Position numbers and translations under genes: made by a program. A stretch of 10,661 nt of DNA from an uncultured Clostridia bacterium (GTDB taxonomy: Bacteria; Bacillota; Clostridia; Christensenellales; UBA1242). Location: contig CAKVMF010000020.1 of the NCBI GenBank assembly GCA_934771675.1, forward strand, positions 1-10,661, read 5' to 3'. Below, in pieces: positions 5,147 through 10,661 of the stretch (position 1 is the first letter of the stretch; each line of letters opens with the position of its first letter). A model generated the notes under the pieces. The model did not search any database. It saw only the letters and a list, made by a program, of their open reading frames with translations, and was not told where the DNA came from.

Positions 5147-6085
5147 ATGTTTTCTTTTTTAAAAATGATGAAAAGAAATCGTGATCGTGGCGAAGGAGTT
5201 GGAGCAGATGGAGGAAAACTTCACAAAATTGTCAGCACAGTTTCAATTTCAGGTATTTTTATTGCAGCAGCAATTCTTGTTTGTGCTATGACTGAAATTA
5301 TTAGTATGAACAGATTTGTTTTTGGAATAATTGGAACAATCTTTATTATTTGTTTAGCACTTTCGACCTCGCTTTACTGGGTTCGTAAAATTGAACAAAA
5401 TGATTTCAAAAAAACAGCCATTGTGTTTTTGTCACTTACGCTTGTTAGTGCGCTCTTGTGGGTAATATGTTTATGGGTTGGCGTGTCATTATATTCAAAA
5501 TTAAAGTTTAGTGACGATGCAACCGTAAATGATTTTATTGGTTCATTCAATTTTATCAAAATCACTGTTATGTTTACAGTTCAATTTTTGGTTGCTTCAT
5601 TTATTGGTATGGGCATCACAAAATACGGCAAATCAATGTATGTGTTTCAATCAGTTGCTTATGTGAGTTACTTGTTCTTTGATTTCTATATCACATACTT
5701 TCTTGCGTGCGTAAAACTTGTTGACGCAGAAAGCGTTTTCCAAATCAGCGAAAAGATCTCGCTTCTTGGAAACAGAATAATGGTTACACTCTTTGTTCTT
5801 GCGGTTGTTTACATTTTGATTTCAAGAGTTGTTATGAAGAGTGTTGAAAACAGAAGAATGAAAAATATGATTGATGATGCTGCGACAAAGGAAAGAAGGG
5901 GCACAAACTCTCCTGTAACATTGCAAGAAAATGATCAAATGCCAGTAAACTCAGAACCTGTTTCAGCTGCTGCAGTTGCAACACCAACTGAAAAACTTGC
6001 ACACTTAAAAGAAATGCTTGATCAAAATCTTATCACTCAAGAAGAATACGACAAAAAGAAAGAAGAAATTTTGAAAGATATGTAA
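5147..6085 (+). CDS. Six-helix membrane protein with C-terminal SHOCT domain, function unknown
   Basis: I do not recognise the 312-residue protein as a whole. A basic, Gly-rich N-terminus (1-26) is followed by about six hydrophobic helices, at roughly 31-50, 57-78, 91-115, 134-156, 165-188 and 209-229. Next comes a polar, probably disordered stretch (235-280) rich in Ala, Pro, Asn and Glu. The last 31 residues (282-312) form a SHOCT domain: EKLAHLKEMLDQNLITQEEY then a Lys/Glu-rich helix, with the typical L-xx-L-K-x-L and ITxEEY pattern. SHOCT domains sit at the ends of many unrelated bacterial proteins and are thought to help oligomerisation or partner binding. With six helices both termini should be on the same side, probably cytoplasmic. 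ATG 5147 has AGGGGG 6 nt before it. The gene has its own promoter and a strong terminator, so it is a single-gene unit. Topology and SHOCT are seen in the sequence; the role is unknown. Confidence 0.85.
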   Translation: MFSFLKMMKRNRDRGEGVGADGGKLHKIVSTVSISGIFIAAAILVCAMTEIISMNRFVFGIIGTIFIICLALSTSLYWVRKIEQNDFKKTAIVFLSLTLVSALLWVICLWVGVSLYSKLKFSDDATVNDFIGSFNFIKITVMFTVQFLVASFIGMGITKYGKSMYVFQSVAYVSYLFFDFYITYFLACVKLVDAESVFQISEKISLLGNRIMVTLFVLAVVYILISRVVMKSVENRRMKNMIDDAATKERRGTNSPVTLQENDQMPVNSEPVSAAAVATPTEKLAHLKEMLDQNLITQEEYDKKKEEILKDM

Positions 6086-6106
6086 AGTATATATAATTTC
6101 AAGCTT

Positions 6107-6138
6107 GTCCAATCACTGTTTGTGATTGGACTTTTTTT
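6107..6138 (+). terminator. Rho-independent terminator of the SHOCT gene
   Basis: A perfect 10-bp stem, GTCCAATCAC (6107-6116) with GTGATTGGAC (6122-6131), has a 5-nt loop and is followed by seven T (6132-6138). It lies 21 bp after the stop codon. Confidence 0.93.
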
Positions 6139-6183
6139 ATGCAAAATTTGCTATGAATTTCGGTTTGCCAAAGTTTTGTTTTT

Positions 6184-6193
6184 TTTGACAAAA
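6184..6193. promoter_or_regulatory. Possible Spo0A box upstream of spoIIE
   Basis: TTTGACAAAA reads on the minus strand as TTTTGTCAAA, which resembles the 0A-box core TGTCRAA. It lies about 65 bp before the spoIIE start, and Spo0A controls spoIIE in Bacillus. The same bases also contain a TTGACA hexamer, but no -10 box at the right distance was found. It is weak, from one short match in A/T-rich DNA. Confidence 0.25.
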
Positions 6194-6255
6194 ATCAAGT
6201 TTCTTTTGCTTTTTTATCATAGATTGAAAAAACTTTGCAATTGTAAAATATTGTT

Positions 6256-8517
6256 GTGGAAAAGTCAAAATTTAAAAAAGTTTTAATTCAGTTTTCGCTT
6301 TTGCTTTTGCAAGTGATTTTTTCAAAAATCTATTTGCTGGGCTTTTTGAGTCCGGTGGGATTTTCATTTGCATGCCTTCGAATTTTTTATGGCGGAAATT
6401 TAATTTTGACAACTCTTTTTTATTTTATTTCAAGAGTGTTTTTGTTTGGTGAAGTAAACTTTGTGTTCATCACGATTTATCAAATCATGATACTCTCATT
6501 GTTTTACTTTTCAAAAGAATTTTTGAAATTTAAAAACAACCTTGCATTGATGTTTTTGTTTTTAACAATTGCAAATATCCTTGAACTTTATTTTTCAATA
6601 GAAAATGCTGAAATGCTCTACAAGTTTTTGATAAATTTTGGCTTGCAGGTGGTGTTTGCAATTTACTTTTATTTTTTGATAAAAACCTATCAAAAGAAAT
6701 TTTTGTTTTTCAAATTTAGTCACGGCGACTACGTTTTGTTTTCAATTTTTGTTTTTATTTTAAGTTTGGGGCTTTTTAGTTTTAGTTATGGTTTGGTTTT
6801 TGTTGAATTAGTTTTGTTGTTTTTGCCGTTGGTTGTTATGGCAAAGATTCTTCCAATTGATAAGTATTTTATATTTGCCAGCATTTTTGCAAGCGGCGGA
6901 TTTTTTGTTTCGGGGCAGCACATATATTTGATTTTCGCTTCGGTGCTAGCAATATTTTTAATGGAAATCAAAGCTACAAAAAAGTGGCTTTATTCAATTT
7001 GTTCAATTGCAATCATCACTGGCTTAATCTTTGTGGCAGGAATGTGGAGCGTTATAAATGTAATTTTTGCACTTATGCCATCAGTCGTTATTATTGCAGT
7101 TCCTTCAAACGTGTTTAACTACTTTGAACAATTGTTTGCTGCTGATTCTGTCTCAATGATTTTTAAGCATCTTGAAAGCCAAAGAGTTGGCGGAATAAAA
7201 AACAGACTTGAACTTATGGCAGATACGCTACTGTGTATGCACAGGGATTTTAAGTTTTTGCTTGTTGGAAAAATTGACAAAGAAGCAGCGAGCCGTGAAC
7301 TTGCTGGGGATGTTATAACTCGCTGTTGCACAAATTGTGAAAACTTCAAAACTTGCTTTTTTGGAAATATAAACAAACGTGAAATGTTTGAAAATTTGAT
7401 GTCAAAAGCGTTGCAAACAAAGAGTATAAATGATTTTGATGTAACAAATGGAATGCAGGCATATTGCACAAAAAGCTCAATTGTTGTTAGTGAAATAAAT
7501 CAGATTGCAGTTCAGTTTGAAAAGTTTGAAAGTGCAATGAAAAATGAAGATGCAAGCAAACTTTTGATTTCAGATGAACTTAAAAACTTTTCAGATATCT
7601 TCAATAATTTTTCAAAAACAATTGATTCAAGATTACTTGTTAACGACAAACTTTCATTTCAAACAAAAGAGCGTCTTATAAGTAATCTTTTGGACGCAAA
7701 AGAGGTTGTTATTCTGGAAAATAAGTTTGGGATTGAATCGGTTAATGTTATTGCTCCAAACGAGCAAGTTTTGAAAAGGGAAATGCTTGAAGGCGTTTCA
7801 AGGTCTGTTAAAAATGAGATGAAACTTTCAAAGGTTTGGCATACAGAAATTTCTGGACTGAGTTTGGCAGAATTTATTCCAATGTCAAAATTTAGGGTTC
7901 AGTTTTCGGTTTCAACAAAGGCAAAAGAAAACAAAAATGGTGACAACGTAACTATCACAAAAATTTCAAGCTCAAAATATTTTGTTGCACTTGCCGACGG
8001 TATGGGGCACGGTGAAAAAGCAAACAGAATTTCTGTTATGGTTCTTTCACTCATCCGTTCAATGTTTGAAGTTGGACTTGATGAAAATTTGATAATCACT
8101 TCAATAAACAAACTTTTGATTCCTGCAGGGCTCGACAATTTTACAACTCTTGATGCGGCACTTGTTGATACAGATAAGGGCGAGTGTAAATTTGTTAAAC
8201 TCGGCTCTTCAGTTTCGGTTTTAAAAAGAAAGCAGGTTTCTGAATTGATTGTTTCAAAAAGTTTGCCAATTGGCATTGTTCAAAACATCACTCCAACTAT
8301 AACAAAAAAAGTTATTCAAGCAGGCGACACTGTGTTTTTGGCGAGCGATGGAGTGGTTGATTCCTTTTCAAGTGTGGAGGCTTACAAAACGTTTATCAAT
8401 GACGCAAAAATTTTCAATATGCAAAAATTTTTGGATGATGTGATTGCCGATGCGGACAATATGAGTAAGCATCCAGATGATATGACAATTATTGCCATTA
8501 ATTTGTTGAAAAATTAA
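6256..8517 (+). CDS. spoIIE: Stage II sporulation protein E (membrane PP2C-type serine phosphatase)
   Basis: SpoIIE dephosphorylates the anti-anti-sigma factor SpoIIAA and so frees SigF in the forespore; in Bacillus it also binds FtsZ at the polar septum. Residues ~9-283 hold about ten hydrophobic helices. A middle region follows, with a Cys cluster (C357, C358, C361, C367). The PP2C/SpoIIE phosphatase domain (~545-753) has Gly562-Asp563, the metal-site motif DGMGHG (581-586), ASDG with Asp698, and PDDMT (740-744). All expected catalytic acidic residues are present. Length is 753 residues, against 827 in B. subtilis. An in-frame TAA at 6244 closes the frame upstream. The only credible start is GTG 6256, because the later TTG/GTG codons fall inside the first helix. 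No Shine-Dalgarno box is visible. TAAAAT (6244-6249) ends 6 nt before the GTG, which hints at a leaderless message. tilS follows after 34 nt; the two genes also lie close together in Bacillus. Confidence 0.93.
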   Translation: MEKSKFKKVLIQFSLLLLQVIFSKIYLLGFLSPVGFSFACLRIFYGGNLILTTLFYFISRVFLFGEVNFVFITIYQIMILSLFYFSKEFLKFKNNLALMFLFLTIANILELYFSIENAEMLYKFLINFGLQVVFAIYFYFLIKTYQKKFLFFKFSHGDYVLFSIFVFILSLGLFSFSYGLVFVELVLLFLPLVVMAKILPIDKYFIFASIFASGGFFVSGQHIYLIFASVLAIFLMEIKATKKWLYSICSIAIITGLIFVAGMWSVINVIFALMPSVVIIAVPSNVFNYFEQLFAADSVSMIFKHLESQRVGGIKNRLELMADTLLCMHRDFKFLLVGKIDKEAASRELAGDVITRCCTNCENFKTCFFGNINKREMFENLMSKALQTKSINDFDVTNGMQAYCTKSSIVVSEINQIAVQFEKFESAMKNEDASKLLISDELKNFSDIFNNFSKTIDSRLLVNDKLSFQTKERLISNLLDAKEVVILENKFGIESVNVIAPNEQVLKREMLEGVSRSVKNEMKLSKVWHTEISGLSLAEFIPMSKFRVQFSVSTKAKENKNGDNVTITKISSSKYFVALADGMGHGEKANRISVMVLSLIRSMFEVGLDENLIITSINKLLIPAGLDNFTTLDAALVDTDKGECKFVKLGSSVSVLKRKQVSELIVSKSLPIGIVQNITPTITKKVIQAGDTVFLASDGVVDSFSSVEAYKTFINDAKIFNMQKFLDDVIADADNMSKHPDDMTIIAINLLKN

Positions 8518-8540
8518 ATTAAATTTGATAATATAATCTT

Positions 8541-8548
8541 AGGTGGAG
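8541..8548 (+). promoter_or_regulatory. tilS ribosome binding site, deciding the start
   Basis: AGGTGGAG precedes ATG 8552 by 3 nt (5 nt counted from AGGTGG). The in-frame GTG at 8543 lies inside this box, so it is not a plausible start. A TATAAT hexamer (8532-8537) just upstream may be part of an internal promoter, but no well-spaced -35 box was found. Confidence 0.75.
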
Positions 8549-8551
8549 ATT

Positions 8552-9880
8552 ATGTTAGAAGAATTGATTGATGATGAATTTTTATCTAAAGATGATAGAA
8601 TTGCTGTTGGGGTCAGTGGCGGGGCAGATTCAATGCTTTTGCTGTGGACCCTTTTGTTTAAGCAAAAACAGATTGGTTTTTATATGAAAGTTATCAATAT
8701 TAACCATCATTTAAGGGGCTCGGAAAGTGACCGTGACAGTGAGTTTGTTAAAAACTTTTGCATAAAAAAGAAGATTGATTATGTGATTATTGATGTTGAC
8801 GTGTTTCATCACAAAGCCATTTCAAAAAAGACCATGGAACAGTCTGCAAGAGAACTTCGCTACAAGGTTACTTTTGAAGAGATGAAAAAGAGCAATCTTA
8901 ACAAATTGTTTTTGGCACATCACAAAAATGATCAGGCGGAAACAATTTTGATGCATATTCTCCGTGGTGCAGGGCTTGCTGGTGCTTGCGGAATAAAAAA
9001 ACAAAGTGGGAATATTTATAGACCATTTTTGTATTTGAGAAAAAATGATATTTTGCAACTTGTTAAAGATCATGGCATTGAATATGTTAATGATTCAACA
9101 AATGCTGATAATGCAATAACTAGAAACTATATTCGTAATGTTGTTATACCTGCCATGGAAAAAGTTTATCCAAACGCAGTTGATTCTATTTTTGAATTTG
9201 GAAACAAATGCTTGGAGGTTCAAGAATTTATTGAGTCAGGTGTTGATGAAAATTTGATTGAAAAACAAGCATCAAAATGTCTTATCAAAGGTGCTGCGTT
9301 TTCAAACCCTTCTTTTGTTGTTAGAGAATACATAAAGAAAGCTTTTGAATATCTTGGAATTATGTTTGATATTGAGTCAAAACATTATGAACTTGTTGCT
9401 GAAATGACAAACAAACCAGTAAACAGTTCCTTTGATTTGCCACATGGTGTTCAAGCAAAAAGAACATATGCCGGTGTTGTTTTGCAGAAAAAAACAAAGA
9501 TGGCAAGAAGTCAAGAAAGTTTTGAGTTTATTGTTGGAGAAATTGAAATTGAAGGTTTTGGAAAAATAAAAGCAGAAATTGTTTCTCAAGATGATGTTGT
9601 GTATGGTGATGGTTCACTTTATGCGGACTTTGGAAAAATTTCAACAAATGCGGTTTGGAGATTCAGAAAGCTCGGCGATGTTTTTTCAAAACTTGGAGCG
9701 GGCTCAAAAAAACTCAATGATTATTTTACTGACAAGAAAATTGAAACTGAAAAACGTGACATGATACCAATTCTAGCTGCCGGCAACAAGGTTTTGGTTG
9801 TTGCTGGAATGGATATTAGTGAAAATGTTAAGATTGATGGTGAAACAGACACCATTGTTAAGTTGTCTTTTTTGAAGTAG
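8552..9880 (+). CDS. tilS: tRNA(Ile)-lysidine synthetase
   Basis: TilS uses ATP and lysine to convert C34 of the CAU-anticodon isoleucine tRNA to lysidine, so that the tRNA reads AUA and is charged with Ile instead of Met. It is a cytoplasmic, normally essential enzyme. The N-terminal PP-loop SGGADS (residues 22-27) binds ATP. INHHLRG, EQSARELRY, LAHHKNDQAET and ILRGAGLAG follow, all typical TilS blocks. The C-terminal domain is complete, with WRFRKLGDVFSKLG, KKLNDYFTDKKI and the final VVAGMDISENVKI region. Length from ATG 8552 is 442 residues, normal for the family. The start is chosen over GTG 8543 because that codon is part of the Shine-Dalgarno box. It lies 34 nt after spoIIE, probably at least partly cotranscribed. 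In Bacillus tilS is followed by hpt and ftsH; here unrelated-looking genes follow. Confidence 0.95.
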   Translation: MLEELIDDEFLSKDDRIAVGVSGGADSMLLLWTLLFKQKQIGFYMKVININHHLRGSESDRDSEFVKNFCIKKKIDYVIIDVDVFHHKAISKKTMEQSARELRYKVTFEEMKKSNLNKLFLAHHKNDQAETILMHILRGAGLAGACGIKKQSGNIYRPFLYLRKNDILQLVKDHGIEYVNDSTNADNAITRNYIRNVVIPAMEKVYPNAVDSIFEFGNKCLEVQEFIESGVDENLIEKQASKCLIKGAAFSNPSFVVREYIKKAFEYLGIMFDIESKHYELVAEMTNKPVNSSFDLPHGVQAKRTYAGVVLQKKTKMARSQESFEFIVGEIEIEGFGKIKAEIVSQDDVVYGDGSLYADFGKISTNAVWRFRKLGDVFSKLGAGSKKLNDYFTDKKIETEKRDMIPILAAGNKVLVVAGMDISENVKIDGETDTIVKLSFLK

Positions 9881-9887
9881 TAAATTC

Positions 9888-9917
9888 TTGACAAAAATGT
9901 AGTTAAAACAATATAAT
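9888..9917 (+). promoter_or_regulatory. Consensus housekeeping promoter of the last operon
   Basis: TTGACA (9888-9893), an 18-bp spacer and TATAAT (9912-9917), both exact consensus. Predicted start is near 9924, followed by the Shine-Dalgarno AGGAGA (9935-9940). A second TATAAT occurs at 9923-9928 without a matching -35 box. No terminator for tilS is seen before it. Confidence 0.8.
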
Positions 9918-9948
9918 TAATATATAATAAAGTTAGGAGAGATGCGAC

Positions 9949-10056
9949 ATGTTTAAAAAACGTTTTGGAATACTTAGAATTATTGGTATATTGCTTGTTA
10001 CAGCCGTTGTTCTCTTCTTTGTTTTTAAAGCATCAATTGTGGGAAGCATAGTTTAA
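9949..10056 (+). CDS. 35-residue single-helix membrane peptide, function unknown
   Basis: The short frame starts at ATG 9949, with AGGAGA 8 nt upstream and a consensus promoter just before that. It encodes a basic start (MFKKRFGILR), one hydrophobic helix (about residues 11-27) and a short tail (KASIVGSIV). The upstream ATG at 9942 ends after four codons and touches the Shine-Dalgarno box, so it is not used. The stop codon TAA (10054-10056) overlaps the ATG of the next gene by one base, so the two are probably translationally coupled. Its N-terminus resembles that of the next protein (Lys/Arg cluster, then GIL, a helix, and KA-[SI]-IV). It could be a real small membrane protein, a decayed duplicate of the next gene's anchor, or a leader peptide. 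I do not recognise a family. Confidence 0.6.
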   Translation: MFKKRFGILRIIGILLVTAVVLFFVFKASIVGSIV

Positions 10057-10661
10057 TGAAACGTAAAAGATCAGGAATTTTAGGTAAGGTTTTAATAACT
10101 CTTTGTATCGTTATAGCCATTTTTGCAGGTGGCTACTTTTTGCTTGATAAGGCAATTGTTCCAAAATATTTTGGACAGTATGGAATAAACAGCATTCCAG
10201 ACCTTGCAGGGGTTGTTACATCACTTTACAAAAACCCAAATGAAAAGAAACTCATAACAAATGGTTATACCCAAACCGACCTTTCAAATTCAGTAACAAA
10301 ACTTCAAGCAGCTGACTACAAAATTGATAATGACGGAAAGATTACCGACAAAAACAACTTCAAGGGTCACGGCAAGGTTGAACTTACTGACAGAGAGTTT
10401 GCCGCTGTTTGCAACAAACTTTTGGAAGACGGAGCTCTTGCTGATGCACTTCCAAATTTGAACTACTTAAACACAATGCAAATCAGTCTTTTGCAAGTGA
10501 TTATCACTCCAAATGAAGACTCATTTGACGGTGATGGTTACAATGCTGCAAACATAAGTTTTATCATCAAAATTAACACTGTTGATATCAGAGCACAGAT
10601 TGCAACACAAATGCAAACGCCATCATATCTTTTGAATATGATTATTCCAGATGATTTGTAT
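10056..10661 (+). CDS. Membrane-anchored extracytoplasmic protein, function unknown; 3' end outside window
   Basis: The frame from ATG 10056 is open to the window end (202 codons). It begins MKRKRSGILGK and has one hydrophobic helix at about 13-30, which fits an uncleaved signal anchor with the rest outside the cytoplasm. The visible outer part (31-202) is hydrophilic and mixed alpha/beta, with a stretch VELTDREFAAVCNKLLED (108-125) and a later strand-rich part with Ile-rich segments. Only a weak GGGAAG (10041-10046) precedes the ATG, so translation is likely coupled to the preceding peptide through the TAATG overlap. The pattern of a short anchor, a TDxEhxxhhN-like helix and strand repeats loosely recalls anchored YpmS-like (DUF2140) proteins, but this is only an impression. 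No function is assigned. Confidence 0.8.
   Translation, partial: MKRKRSGILGKVLITLCIVIAIFAGGYFLLDKAIVPKYFGQYGINSIPDLAGVVTSLYKNPNEKKLITNGYTQTDLSNSVTKLQAADYKIDNDGKITDKNNFKGHGKVELTDREFAAVCNKLLEDGALADALPNLNYLNTMQISLLQVIITPNEDSFDGDGYNAANISFIIKINTVDIRAQIATQMQTPSYLLNMIIPDDLY

Noticed and set aside
7119..8276. Minus-strand open frames opposite spoIIE
   Set aside because: The plus-strand frame carries clear SpoIIE motifs; the opposite frames have no recognisable content and no start signals.
8543..8551. GTG start for tilS three codons earlier
   Set aside because: The GTG is part of the AGGTGGAG ribosome binding site of ATG 8552 and has no box of its own.

Overview
The window is low-GC, A/T-rich DNA with Bacillota-type signals: Shine-Dalgarno boxes of the AGGAG type before most genes, TTGACA/TATAAT-like promoters, and a SpoIIE homologue next to tilS, a pairing also found near each other in Bacillus. 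It is most likely a chromosomal piece of a Clostridia-like bacterium from an endospore-forming lineage. No RNA genes, transposase genes, phage genes or CRISPR arrays were seen. The longest stretch without a gene is about 266 bases (2738-3003).

Region 1 (1-2865) is metal handling. The window opens in the last two membrane helices of a copper-exporting P1B-1 ATPase (CopA). Its reading frame runs without a stop through a Lys/Asn-rich linker into a complete CopZ-like HMA domain that also has its own ribosome binding site and ATG. Facing it is a cadC-cadA operon: an ArsR/SmtB-family metal sensor translationally coupled to a Zn/Cd/Pb-type P1B-2 ATPase without an N-terminal metal-binding domain. The two transcription units converge on one hairpin that can act as a terminator in both directions. 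The cadC promoter lies in a 34-bp tandem duplication, and each copy holds an SmtB-type operator palindrome.

Region 2 (2866-4995) is the entry to the aspartate family pathway. A short aspartokinase (minus strand) and aspartate-semialdehyde dehydrogenase (plus strand) diverge from a 75-bp intergenic region with back-to-back promoters. The two enzymes catalyse consecutive steps towards lysine/diaminopimelate, threonine and methionine. The aspartokinase has room for only one ACT domain, and its start codon has no ribosome binding site.

Region 3 (4996-6138) is a single-gene unit: an unrecognised six-helix membrane protein ending in a SHOCT domain, with its own promoter and a strong terminator.

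Region 4 (6139-9880) holds spoIIE (membrane PP2C-type phosphatase that activates the forespore sigma factor SigF) followed by tilS (tRNA-Ile lysidine synthetase).

Region 5 (9881-10661) begins with a near-consensus promoter, then a 35-residue single-helix peptide, then an unrecognised membrane-anchored protein that runs off the window. The two frames overlap by one base (TAATG), and their N-termini look alike.
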